DNA of 64,000 nucleotides. Source: Symsagittifera roscoffensis. Its lineage: Eukaryota; Xenacoelomorpha; Acoela; Convolutidae. The translations under genes and the position numbers were made by a program. This document shows, piece by piece, positions 1 to 10,971 of the stretch; the first letter of the stretch is position 1, and every line of letters begins with the position of its first letter. The notes beneath the pieces are model-generated. The model was given only the letters and a program-made list of their open reading frames with translations. It did no database searches and was not told where the DNA came from. The stretch spans positions 57,128,754 through 57,192,753 of the forward strand of contig NC_087065.1 of NCBI RefSeq assembly GCF_963678635.1. Direction: 5' to 3'.

Positions 1-317
1 TATAAGCTTCCTCAAACCAATTTGGAACGATTTCTAAGATGGATTAATCTCCAACTATGCGTTAGTAGCGCGAAATATATCGTGCGTTAATTGTCCCAAA
101 TTGGCCAAAATGGCAATATTTACACCCTCATAACTTTACGAAAAATGATCACAAGTGAAATATCTTTTCAAATTTAAACTCAGGACAACAATACTTTTTG
201 AATGATAAAAAATTCCGTCAAAAATGGCTAGTTAAGAAGTCGAAATTTGTCTGAAGAAAAAAAAACACCCGAGCCCAAATATTCCGTTTTTTTCGTATCG
301 AAAGTCGGAACAACAAG

Positions 318-379
318 ACTGCTCGTATTAGGGCAAAGCCCTGAATGCTTGGACTGCCTTTTAAGGTCTATGGAGCAGT
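318..379 (+). other. 62-base multi-hairpin core, copy 1
   Basis: The core opens with actgctc and closes with gagcagt (outer stem of 7 pairs). Inside are agggc-aaa-gccct (a stem with a three-base loop) and ccttttaagg (self-complementary). Spacing is fixed at 62 bases, as in copies 1,216-1,277, 1,728-1,789, 2,242-2,303 and 2,759-2,820. Whether it acts as RNA or DNA is unknown. Confidence 0.7.
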
Positions 380-1215
380 GATAACGTGAAAAATTTAAAT
401 GTAATAAAATAAAATTGATTTTTTTTAAATCATTTTTCAGCATTTTAATCTGTTTTAGTTGCACATAACTTGGAAAAAATATAATTTGTTGGCATCAAAA
501 CCCAAAACCTCACCGCATTTTGTCTTTAGTTCATCCTCAACGAATTTTAACAACTTAATTCAAAAGCTATTTTATGAGTGTCTCTATATGTCCAGATTTC
601 ATTTTAAAAAGTCATAATTTTAAAAACTGAACTCCTTTAAATTGAGGTAGCTGATGTCTTCAAAACTGTTCTCTGGCATATGATGATTTAAATTGAATAG
701 TTTGCTGCTTTTTAATTTGTTTAGAACCATTGCTTAGTTTGACGGTTTGACACCAATTTGTTGATCTTCATTTTTGAGCCCTTACAAACCTGTATATACA
801 AAGCGAAATTGGTTTAACTCTTCCTAATCTGATTTTTTTTCTTGATTTTGTCTTTTTTGTTGCGTATAGTACGCAAATTAATCTCACTTTGTCAGCAGAA
901 TTATGATTTTTTATGGTCTAACGAGTTGTTTTACAAGGATAATTATAAAGACCAAATATGTTTGTCATGGCCTAATTAGTCTGCATGGCAATTTTCATGA
1001 CAATCGGACAAAGTGAACAGTAACTTCAAATATAAAAATTTGCAACTATAAAATATAAAAAGAGCCATTTTTTTTTGGTAGAGAATCCTTTTTGCCGAAA
1101 CAGTTTTTAAAAATAGTTTTATTCGTAAAGGAACTTTTTTGTCTTTTTGAGTTCGAGGTCTGATGGTTTGTACAAAAGGACAGCTCATTGGTTTTCAGAA
1201 GTAAAACAGAACAAG

Positions 1216-2820
1216 ACTGCTCGTATCAGGGCGAAGCCTTGAATGTTCCGACTGCCTTTTAAGATTTATGGAGCAGTAATAACATAAATATCATTAACAA
1301 ATTAAATGAAAAAAAAATCCTAATTCCATAAAAATCATCCCTCCATGCGCCATTAAAACTACAAAAAAAAAGATTTAGCTCCTTGTAACAAATCATTCAT
1401 GGCAAATAAGCTTCTTTCAACCAATTTGGAACAATAATTAGGACGGATTAAATCTCCGCTTACGCGTTAATAGCGCGAAATATATTATGCGTTAATTGTC
1501 CCAAATTGGCCAAAATGGCAATCTTTACACCCTCATAACTTTACGAAAAATGATCACAAGTGAATTATCTTTTCAAATTTAAACTCAGGACAACATTACC
1601 TTTTGGAATGAAAAAAAAATTCCGTCAAAAATGGCTAGTTAAAAAGTCGAAATTTGTCTGAAGAAAAACAAACCCACCCCGAGCCCAAATATTCCGTTAC
1701 TTTCGTATCGAAAGTCCGAACAACAAGACTGCTCGTATCAGGGCAAAGCCCTGAATGTTTGGACTGCCTTTTAAGGTCTATGGAGCAGTAATAACATAAA
1801 TATCATTAACAAATTAAATGAAAAAAAAAAATCCTAATTCCATGAAAATCATCCCTCCATGCGCCATTAAAACTACAAAAAAATAGATTTAGCTCCTTGT
1901 AACAAATCATTCATGGCAAACAAGCTTCTTTCAACCAATTTGGAACGATAATTAGGACGGATTAAATCTCCGCTTACGCGTTAATAGCGCGAAATATATT
2001 ATGCGTTAATTGTCCCAAATTGGCCAAAAAGGCAATCTTTACACCCTCATAACTTTACAAAAAATGACCACAAGTGAATTATCTTTTCAAATTTAAACTC
2101 AGGACAACATTACCTTTTGGAATGAAAAACAAATTCCGTCAAAAATGGCTAGTTGAAAAGTCGAAATTTGTCTGAAGAAAAACAAACCCACCCCGAGCCC
2201 AAATATTCCGTTACTTTCGTATCGAAAGTCGGAACAACAAGACTGCTCGTATTAGGGCAAAGCCCTGAATGTTTGGACTGCCTTTTAAGGTCTATGGAGC
2301 AGTGATAACGTGAAAAATTTAAATGTGATAAAATAAAAATGAAATTCTTAAATATGAGATTTTTTGTAAAAACATCCCCACACACGTCATATTTAGTACA
2401 AAGTGATAATTTTTGCTTCTAGTAATAAGTCAATTATGGCATATAAGCTTCCTCAAACCAATTTGGAACGATTTCTAAGATGGATTAATCTCCAACTATG
2501 CGTTAGTAGCGCGAAATATATCGTGCGTTAATTGTCCCAAATTGGCCAAAATGGCAATATTTACACCCTCATAACTTTACGAAAAATGATCACAAGTGAA
2601 ATATCTTTTCAAATTTAAACTCAGGACAACAATACTTTTTGAATGATAAAAAATTCCGTCAAAAATGGCTAGTTAAGAAGTCGAAATTTGTCTGAAGAAA
2701 AAAAAACACCCGAGCCCAAATATTCCGTTTTTTTCGTATCGAAAGTCGGAACAACAAGACTGCTCGTATTAGGGCAAAGCCCTGAATGCTTGGACTGCCT
2801 TTTAAGGTCTATGGAGCAGT
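1216..2820 (+). other. Four further 62-base multi-hairpin cores
   Basis: Cores lie at 1,216-1,277, 1,728-1,789, 2,242-2,303 and 2,759-2,820. All keep the outer actgctc/gagcagt pairing exactly. The inner stem varies while still pairing: cagggc/gccctg in one copy, ttagggc/gccctga with a G-U-type pair in others, and agggc/gcctt in the first. Confidence 0.7.
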
Positions 2821-3255
2821 GATAACGTGAAAAATTTAAATGTAATAAAATAAAATTGATTTTTTTAAAATCATTTTTCAGCATTTTAATCTGTTTTAGT
2901 TGCACATAACTTGGAAAAAATATAATTTGTTGGCATCAAAACCCAAAACCTCACCGCATTTTGTCTTTAGTTCATCCTCAACGAATTTTAACAACTTAAT
3001 TCAAAAGCTATTTTATGAGTGTCTCTATATGTCCAGATTTCATTTTAAAAAGTCATAATTATTTTTTTTTCTAGGTTACTACTTTCTTGTTACTCAATCA
3101 TGTAAGTTTTTTTCACAATCGAATAAGTGTATCCTCCCCTCCTCCCAGATGATTTTATCGATATTTTAGCGTTCTTGATATTTAATTATATCAAAACGGT
3201 ATCGAACTCAACAAACTGCCGAGAGTTCTAAGTGAGAGTCTCAAATGAGAACAAG

Positions 3256-3724
3256 ACTGCTCGTATCAGGGCGAAGCCCTAAACGTTCCCAGCCTTTTAA
3301 GGTCTATGGAGCAGTGATAACATGAAAAATTTAAATGGAATAAGAAAAATGCCATATAAAGTTCAAAAGGTAAAGTTCGCTCCTAGTAACAAATCAATTA
3401 TGGCATATAAGCTTCCTTCAACCAATTTGGAACGATTTCTAAGACGGATTAAATCTCCAATTACGCGTTAATAGCGCAAAATATATCGCACGGTAATTAC
3501 CCAAATTGGCCAAAATGGCAGTCTTTAAACTCCCATAACTTTGCGAAAAATGATCAGAGGTGAAATAACTTTTCAATTTTAATCTCAGGACAACGATAGC
3601 TTTTAGGATGATTTAAATTCATTACGTCAAAAATGGCTATTTAAAAATTTGAATTTTGTCTGAAGAAAAAAAACTCACTCCGAGCACAAATATTCCGTTA
3701 CTTTCGTTACAAAAGTCGGAACAA
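3256..3724 (+). repeat. Single member of the 515-bp repeat family
   Basis: A solo unit running from the structured core (3,256-3,315, 60 bases) to the terminal sequence gtcggaacaa near 3,724. It matches the right-arm unit at about 26,530-27,005 in reverse complement. Here the core lacks two bases in the middle but keeps both stems. The hairpin near 3,700 has one mismatch. Confidence 0.8.
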
Positions 3725-5053
3725 TAATGTCAGCGGAAATGGCTCAATTTCAACAAACGGCTTTCACTTTCAGTTTCAAGCTCTGTTCTTCAAAGTGACG
3801 TATCAGTATCTAATGAGCTGGCAAGTTGAGTCTGGTTTGTTTTTTCCCTATGTATGTTATCTGACAAAATAGGCTCTTTTCGAGTTTCCTCTCCCCTTTC
3901 AAAATACCAAATTATATGTTTGTTTTACGTGTTATTACGGCTAAATGCGTGATGTTACGCTGTAAAGTATGAAGAACAAGTCTGTTCAGAGTTGGCGATT
4001 TGTTCACCATGCCAAATTTGCATTTGGAAATGAAATTGAATTGAAAAGGTGTGGGAAAAGAGCCACAAAATAGGCGACCTTATAAATAGGCGAAAGGAAG
4101 GGAGATCGTTGGAAAATGTTTTCAACCAAAATTTTTTTCTGCAATAATAAAAAATATAAGAAGTTTAATCTGTTTTTTCAATTATTCATCAATTTTCAGT
4201 CAAACGCTTTTATTGACGTTGAAGACCATTTAGATTACCTTGGCTCCACCCTGATACGAGCCTGATGATTTTGTTTCGAAATTGATTTTAACTAAGTGCC
4301 TGATATGCGCAATATATCGTTTTTTGTTGACGTGAAGGTTCACTTTTTAATAACCAAAACATTTGTCCACATTTGTCTAAATTTTCAGTATCCAAACTAA
4401 GACTGCTCGTATCAGATCAAAGCCCCTAATTTTCCGACAGCCCATTAATTGGTCTCGAATATTTTTACCGGTTCGAGGTGCTCGACTTATGTTTCGACTT
4501 TGAAAATCGGTTAGGGGCAGTTTTGAAACTCAAATTCCACGGTCGACAAGCATTTTTAAGTCAACCACAAAGCCAAAACATACTCAATTTCGATCAAGAG
4601 AGTAGATAAATACACAACTTTTTTGGTCGAGAAAATCGAAACTTACGTCCAGAAACATTTTTTTTATTTTGATTTTTTCAAGATTTATATTCAATTTAAA
4701 TTGGAAATTGAGCAAAAAACATTGCTCAGACAAGAATTCCGTCCGAAGGCTGAAACCCGAAACAACAAAGTAAAGAGATTTCTCACCGCAAAACTAGAAG
4801 TTTCAGAGAGAACCCTTTACCCATTAAGATTTTGAATTCTTAGGATTCCTGCAGCAGAAAAAATAAATTTTGCCAAAATTCGTCAAATATCAATTTTCAT
4901 ATCAGCAGTTTCAAACCAGATTTGTAAAGAAAATGATAACAAAATTGAGATATTCAACCTAAAAACATAAAAATGTTTGTCTTGCTTTTTACAGGTTCGC
5001 ATAGTTTATTTTCAAATCAAGCATCGTCACAAAAAATCAACTGAAAAGCTTAC
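3725..5053. other. Non-coding palindrome-arm sequence
   Basis: AT-rich sequence conserved in reverse complement at about 25,170-26,530. It contains a diverged half copy of the structured core near 4,399 (actgctcgtatcag), also present in the right arm near 25,800. The plus-strand open frame at 4,623-4,835 is low in complexity and has no recognisable domain. I see no gene. Confidence 0.6.
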
Positions 5054-6325
5054 AATATAATTTTTGTCATTTTACTCATGTTATTTTATAGTCGAGAAAG
5101 TCGAGAAAGTCGAAACATAAGTCCAGCACAGTCGAAACTTGGGTCGAAAAGAAAATCAAAACAAAGGTCGAGCACAGTCGACACAGAGGTCGAGCACAGT
5201 CAAAAAATAAGTCCAGCACAGTCGAAAAATACCCAATTTTGACCAAAAAACTCGAAACATACGTCGAGCACAATCAAAAAAGAAGTCAAGCACTGTTGAC
5301 AGATAGGTCGAGCAAGCACAGTCGAAACATTCGTTGAGCACAGTCGTAACATAACAAAATCTAACAAAAAAAAAGAAAACTCTGCACAGACGCAAAATAA
5401 ACTACCTCACCATCTGAGCTAATTGATTGATATTGAAAACCAGAAATTGCAAAATCAAAAAAATAATATTTAAGTTCCAAATTTTGAAAAAAAAGTTCAA
5501 ACCAGATGTGTTTTCACTGAATGACCAAAAATGTTTCTGCATATTTGTTGAAGCAACCACAGCGGAAAATAAAATGAGAAAATTTTTGTTTGTTAAGAAA
5601 ATCGAGACAGCCGAAACAAATTCACTTTTGCTCGAAAAAGTCAAAACAGGTCTATGCGAGGTCGAAAAAGCAAATTTTTTAAAAAAGTTGGTCAAAACAG
5701 TCGAGAAAGTCGAAACATATCATCTTTTGGTCGATAAAATTGAAACATATCTGAATTGATTCGAAATAAACTCAAACATGTTTTTTGTTAAATCGAGAGA
5801 GTCGAAACAAACCAAAATTTATTCGGGACGGTCGAAAAATACAAATTTTAGGCCGAGAAAGTCGAATCATAATATGAGAACCTCCACCCGGGTTAGCAAT
5901 GAAATATTGACCAACCACAAACTTTAGGCTGATCTATCTGTTAAAAATTGAGCCGTATATTGAATTCATTTGACCAATTAGCTTGCTTCAATTGAATTAG
6001 GAGCCGATCATGAGTGCGAATAATTTGACACGCACAAATTATTCGCGTGTTCAAACAAACTATCAGAGTTTTTTTTCCAGCCAGCAAAGCCGCACTGTAT
6101 TCTGAGCCAAGCATCGGATCCCCGGATCGATGCCCATTTGCAGTCAACTTTTAGAAAATGGTCTGAATAAAAAAAGCACCCCGGGGTATATATTCAACAC
6201 TTTCTTCCAAAATAGGAACAACAATTTTGATGTTAGAACTGATATCTTGTAAATCAGCTCTAGGCAAATTATCAAATTCCTTATAACGAATGTTCAAAAT
6301 AGCTTGATAAAAAATACTTCAATAG
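5054..6325. other. Left-arm-only insertion with TCGA-type minisatellite
   Basis: In the right arm the flanks of this block are nearly adjacent (around 25,165-25,175: caaagtgaaagcaagctttt). So about 1.27 kb was either inserted here or lost there. The block is dominated by irregular repeats of gtcgagaaagtcgaaacata and gtcgagcacagtcgaaa (5,085-5,400 and 5,690-5,880). Near 6,150-6,235 it has a very diverged tail of the 515-bp repeat family. The open frames on both strands mirror the repeats and are not considered genes. Confidence 0.65.
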
Positions 6326-6649
6326 TTTCACTTTGAAAAATGACAGCAAAACTATAAGTAGACCATGAAAAATATTGTTTCCCATATGAAAAAAATTGTT
6401 CACTTTAGACTGAAAAAAAACTGACAAACTACAGCTTTTGTTGGTAGAAGAGCTTAGTGGTTCAACAAATCTGGTGTCTGTGATCAGAGATTGCTAGAAA
6501 AGAATACTACTCAGCGAGTAAAATACGTAACTGAACAGAAACTTTGGTTTACTCTCCTCAAAGACAATCATAGTTTCCGACACTGTACCCGACTAAAAAG
6601 TACCCGAAGCCACAGTGTGATATCACACATAATGTCTTGCTCTGTGGAG

Positions 6650-6990
6650 CCGACAAAATGATTCCTCCGAAGCAAAGTTCGAACGATTCGAATAGAGCTG
6701 AGGCAAATAGGTCCAAAGAGAATACAAATAGTTCCATCCACGACGCTCTTAGTGATGCGCGTGACAATGAATCATCTAAAGGGTTGTTGCCGATTGCAAA
6801 ACTTGGTGTGACCTCGGATGTAACCAATCTCCTGACGTTGTCTATATTTGATAGTGCAACCACACACTCTTAGATGTCTTCGTCTCTCGTTAACCGTCTC
6901 AGCTTAGTCGGGGAACCTGTTACTTTTACAATAAGTGTTTTCAAGTCGACCAACTTTTTTGAGATTTAGAATTTCAAATTTTCTGTTTTC
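6650..6990 (+). pseudogene. BEL/Pao aspartic protease remnant
   Basis: The frame from 6,637 reads through a stretch ending in the protease active-site-like motif FDSATTHS just before a stop near 6,871. After a frame change the sequence resumes with residues typical of the region following the BEL protease active site (SSLVNRLSLVGEPV, then STNFFEI). In BEL/Pao elements this retropepsin domain separates Gag from the reverse transcriptase. Stops and frame changes make it inactive. Confidence 0.8.
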
Positions 6991-7469
6991 TCCGTGCCGA
7001 ACAATAGCGTTTTAGTGTTCACTCTATGTGCGTAAGTTACTAAAACTAAATTGGTTCCGAACTAACCAAAGTTGCTGATTTGAAGAAAAATTGTTAACAA
7101 TCAGCACCTATTAAGCCAACTCAAAATATCTATGAGAACGTTGAAATTATCGAGGAGAAGAGTACTACGACACTGTAAGACCCTTTGAGTATATCATAGG
7201 AGACGAAATAAACTCACAGTGTTCCGTTCGCCTCAGTCCGCTGGTACTACTTCTTCTTATATTAAGTGTGTTGTTGAAGATTATACTGTGATTGACCAGA
7301 TAAAATCCTGATGCGGGTTCGAATCATATGGGGCTTTCAAACAAGTAGATACCCGTTCCGCGGCAGATAAACTTCCTTAACTTTGAAACTCTTCATGATG
7401 GCGAAAGGTACATTGTGTCGATGCTTTGGAATGTGATTCTACCAAATTATTTTTCTTCACTCGATCAAT

Positions 7470-7860
7470 TTGAATAATTGGAAAGAAAGTTAAGTAAAGA
7501 CCCTGAACTGCTCGAAAAGTATGCAGACACAATTAAAGAGGACACCAGGAAAGACTACATCGTTGCTGTCGATCCGCATGATCCGCGTAAGCGATCCGAT
7601 CGCGAGTGGTATCTTCCACACCAACCCGTCGTAAGTCCGAAAAAGCCCGCGATTCGCAGACATACGATTCGCCAAACCCGTGATTCGCCTTCATTTGCTA
7701 CATTTGTCTTGCGAAAAACGTTAAAAAAATAATACTTCCACATACCCCGATTTCGCAACAGTCGTAAAAGTAAAGTTTTCTGTGGACTATTACTTGGATT
7801 CGTTCGAAGACGTGAACTGCTTAGTTGTTGAACTTTCAAAACTATTGAGTACATACTAAT
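7470..7860 (+). pseudogene. BEL/Pao reverse transcriptase remnant
   Basis: The piece starting near 7,478 carries the BEL signature region KDPELLEKYADTI followed by DPHDPRKRSDREWYLPHQPV, which precedes the polymerase palm. Soon after PVVSPKK the frame jumps to sequence from the later part of the palm (ATFVLRKTLKK, then a broken YF..F region around 7,735-7,800). The catalytic core is largely missing or scrambled, so this is an internally deleted relic. Confidence 0.88.
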
Positions 7861-7889
7861 AGTTTTGTGATATTTTCTCTGTTTGAACC

Positions 7890-8570
7890 TGTTAGATTAG
7901 TAGCCCCATACACCGTTAGGGCCTGTTTTTGCTCAAAATTTTTTGGAACATTTCTGGCCAAAATTGGGATGACGAGTTGCCAGAAGACATTAGAATTAAC
8001 TTTCCCGTGAGACTTTCCGGTCTCTCAATTTTAGAGTAACTGACTATTCCCCGCTGTTTTTAACAGATCTTGTGGACCGAATTGGGCTTCACGTCTTCGG
8101 TGATGCTCTCAGGAGGTTTTCTGCGTTGTTGGGTTGGTTTTGTGTATGCGACTCTCCAGTTCGCACCAGACTCACATATTTTTCATCGAGAAGCTCCCGT
8201 CGCGCCGATGAAAGCGCTGTTTATACCTATGCTAAAATTCAAGCTGCTCTGCTCGCCACACGACTGAAAATTTGTATACTGAAAGCACTTACTTTTATGG
8301 TTAATTGTGTATGTGGACGGATAACACTACAGTTATACAGTAGCTAAACTCTTATGACAAGTTACGTCGTTAATGGGGTGGGCAAAATCCTCGAATCGAC
8401 CACTATTGATGAGTGGCACCATGTTCTGAGCGGCAAAAATCCAGCCGATACCGGTACACGGAGGACTTCTTCGGAAACTCTCAAGAACAGCATCTGGGTG
8501 TTTTGTCCAAGCAATCTTAGTATTACTGCTCGGCCGTTTATCCGTTTATAATCGACCAACTTTTTCATCA
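7890..8570 (+). pseudogene. BEL/Pao reverse transcriptase C-terminus and RNase H remnant
   Basis: Readable fragments include LGWDDELP-like text near 7,960, then LHVFGDA at about 8,085, followed by RVAPMKAL- and AALLATRLK-like residues and the stretch STTIDEWHHVLSGKNPADTG at about 8,395-8,455. This order (GDAS, APMK, ATRL, WTDS, EWHHV, NPADTGTR) is characteristic of the BEL/Pao RNase H region. Frames change at least twice, and the WTDST active-site segment is broken. Confidence 0.9.
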
Positions 8571-8889
8571 ATCATTTTCGTTTAAAGTGTCCTGCCTGCC
8601 AAATCGGTAATTGCTTGGAGAAGCACTGTTCTTTCACCGACGTCACATCCATCAAACATCTAGAATACGGGTTCAACTGGGAAAACTTCAGTTTGTTTGT
8701 GAGGGATAAAAAAGACGTTGCGTTTATATTGAGGGTGCTGCCTTCACATAAACAATTCCGCGGTACAGATTTATAGATCACTGATCCCGCTGAGCCTGAA
8801 ATTGCACAAAATATTCGACTTGCTCAGATGAAATCCTATCCCGATGAGGTGAAAGCAATAACATCTGGTAAACCTAGTAAGATTACCAC

Positions 8890-10060
8890 ATGATATCCAT
8901 TTCTCGGCCGCGCTGGTACCGTTCGCTCCATCGGCCGGATTGTTCGCTTAGTGAATACCGAGTTTGATACTAAGCACCCAATATTACTCGACACCCGTCA
9001 TACCCTAGTTGGCTTGTTGTTCCGAAGCCTCCGCCATATGCACTTTCATCAAGACTTAGACTACATGAGCTCCGTTTTGAACATGGTATGTGCAATACTT
9101 GTGTTGAGTCGACTACTTCGTTCTATCAAAAATCAACGTTCTATCAAAAATCAATGCCGTGAAGGCAAAACTGGTATCATGCAGCCAGTTATATCCAGTT
9201 TACCTGTCAAAACTTTCGGATATAAGCAATCACTCTTTAATCATACGAGCAGGTTCGCAGAAGCACTGAGAAAAGATGGGGAATTATTTCAACTTGCCTC
9301 ACCGCCAGGCTGTAGACCTTGAGATTGTGCCATCTCTGGACGCTAATATTTTGTGATGGGTATTGAACGATTCATAGCACCTAGCACAGTCTGGTACACC
9401 AAGCACATTATGGTCCGATAATAACACGAACTTCGTTGGTGGGAAAAGAAACTATTTGCCTGCACAAGAACTGGAACGGCATGGATCCGACACTTTTTGC
9501 ACACAAAGGTGTTCCTTGGAAATTTAACCGGCCAGGCGCAATCTTTCATGGCGGCTCCTGAGAGCGCCTCATCCGAAGCGTTAATCAAGTACTCTACGAC
9601 AATCTGCTTAGTTGATCAGGCTTTGAATTTGAGGCCAATCGTTCTTGTTAGCAACAATTCATATAAGATAGAAGCCTTAAACCTAACCCATTTTTTGCTT
9701 GGGCAACATTACACAAGCTTTCCATTCCATCACTTTCACGTGGGGAATACTACGACGACAAGAAACCGTACGTGCGAGCGCAGTCGATGGCTTACGTTTT
9801 TTGGTATCGTTGGCTTCGAGAATATATTCCCTTGCTGAATGCACATATCATGTGGCAGACTCAGTCTGGGTTCACTCTTGAGACAGGCATTCCATCTCGT
9901 ATGGGACCGATAGTCCGCGTGGGTACTGCCCTCATGTCCGAATCGTTAAGCCAAACTATGGTAGGACGGTTGTTCACAATCCGCTATTGTTTCAGACCGC
10001 CACAAGCGAATTCACTCAGCCGACCGTTACGCTCGCTCCGGTTTTTTCCTGTTTAAAGGC
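8890..10060 (+). pseudogene. BEL/Pao integrase remnant
   Basis: The zinc-binding N-terminal region is readable at 8,951-9,070 (KHPILLDTRHTLVGLLF, then MHFHQDLDYM). The catalytic core is in pieces, with a recognisable SDNNTNFVG near 9,415-9,440 and a broken HGG.WERLIRSV near 9,548-9,585. The C-terminal part (QALNLRPIV, LLGQH, YVRAQS, YRWLREY) follows at 9,620-9,830. Several frame changes and stops separate the pieces. Confidence 0.9.
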
Positions 10061-10065
10061 GGAGA

Positions 10066-10590
10066 ATAATCACGCTTAAGTAATGCGAAAGTGTCAAAGT
10101 AAATAAAGACTCGAACAGCGCATAAACTAAAGAAAGAAATTGAAGACTTGAACAAAAGAAAAGACCAGTTTGCTGAGTTGTCCAGAGCAATCAGAGTCCA
10201 GAAACAATAGATTGGTTTGGCGTACGTTCAAGTCTCCCACCTGTCTATGTTTTAATTTACTAAAAAAAAGGGTTGACACCCTATTTGACCGTTTTTTGGC
10301 TAGCCTTGATTATGGCTGATCGTCTTAAAAATATTAATTGCCTTAAGTACTTTGTTTTTGGTTCTTGTGGCTAGCTTGCGCCGACTTATATCGTTTTTGG
10401 GGCTCATTATTGCTGTTTGATGATGTTATGTTCGAATAAAAATTTGACGAAATTTTGCCGATAAATTCTTTCAATAATTCAAGCATTTGAACTTTCTTAT
10501 TTTTACCATTTTACGGAGGTTGAGCTCGCATAGTGCTTGTTCAGTTTCGCCAAAACTCGTTAATAGTATATTTTAATATTACATTATAAC
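10066..10590. other. Flank between BEL/Pao copy and MITE, no gene
   Basis: AT-rich sequence shared with the right arm (about 21,005-21,545). A segment near 10,100-10,250 may be the 3' untranslated end of the retrotransposon, but no terminal repeat was identified. I see no coding region. Confidence 0.5.
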
Positions 10591-10971
10591 CAGGGGTGGA
10601 TCTAGGATTTTCTCGAGGGGGGGCGGATTTTCAAAAAAAACTCGAAAATTTTGACGACCTGTTTTTTTTTTTTAGGTCGACCAAATTGATTTTGGAGCTC
10701 TCCCAAAGCACTTTTTTGCCCCCATTTTGGCAAAATTTTCTGCGCCGCAGGCAAATTTCTGAAAAAACAGTCAAAAAAGCCGTTTTTGGCGCGCGCTCCC
10801 CCTCAAAGTTAGTATATATTGGCGCCAAAGGCGCCTTTAGAAAAATTTTAGGGTCGGTCGGCCAAAAATGGATTTCTGAAAAAGTATCAAAGGGGGGACC
10901 CTTTGGTTCGGCAGGGGGTCGAATCCCTAAGGGGGGGGGGGGCGTCCGCCCCCCCCCTAAATCCGCCCCTG
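10591..10971. mobile_element. hAT-type MITE, left arm only, with 8-bp target duplication
   Basis: The 381-bp element begins CAGGGGTGGATCTAGG and ends CTAAATCCGCCCCTG, so its ends are inverted repeats with the hAT-style CAGGGG terminus. It is flanked on both sides by attataac (10,583-10,590 and 10,972-10,979). The right arm has an uninterrupted site (attctaac, around 21,008-21,018) with no element. The element has no coding capacity. Its plus-strand open frame is fortuitous. Confidence 0.95.

Larger units (their letters stand above)
1..2890 (+). repeat. Tandem array of a ~515-bp repeat with a structured 62-base core
   Basis: Units repeat with a spacing of 512, 514 and 517 bp, measured from the core at 1,216 to those at 1,728, 2,242 and 2,759. 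A further unit with its core at 318 is almost identical to the one ending at 2,890, and its flank (1-620) matches 2,441-3,055. Each unit has the structured core, an AT-rich stretch, a block containing ccaatttggaac and ccaaattggccaaaatgg, and a terminal hairpin (actttcg-tat-cgaaagt at 1,699-1,715 and variants). Short minus-strand open frames inside the units are repeat by-products with no sign of coding selection. Confidence 0.85.
6560..10065 (+). mobile_element. Decayed BEL/Pao LTR retrotransposon (left copy)
   Basis: Fragments of a BEL/Pao Pol polyprotein occur in the normal order: aspartic protease, reverse transcriptase, RNase H, integrase. They are split over all three plus-strand frames by stops and indels, so no functional protein can be made. 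I could not find long terminal repeats at either end. The element is shared with the right arm (21,545-24,990), so it inserted before the palindrome formed. The two copies differ by independent small changes. Confidence 0.92.

Noticed and set aside
228-464. Minus-strand 78-codon frame repeated at 2,149 and 2,669
   Set aside because: It lies entirely inside the 515-bp repeat unit across the structured core. The same frame in several copies follows from copying, with no sign of coding constraint.
1216-1277. Structured core as a hammerhead or twister ribozyme, or a tRNA-derived SINE
   Set aside because: The conserved hammerhead core (CUGAnGA and GAAA in place) and the twister core are not present, and no A and B box promoter words fit. 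The class is left open.
4255-4285. ctgatga ... gaaa near 4,262 as a hammerhead core
   Set aside because: The bases between cannot form stem II and no flanking stems match.
5085-5880. TCGA-rich repeats as a CRISPR-like array
   Set aside because: Repeat length and spacing are irregular, spacers are not unique sequence of even length, and the DNA is from an animal genome.
6200-10260. Long terminal repeats of the BEL/Pao element
   Set aside because: I compared the flanks by eye and found no matching direct repeats, so no LTR is annotated.
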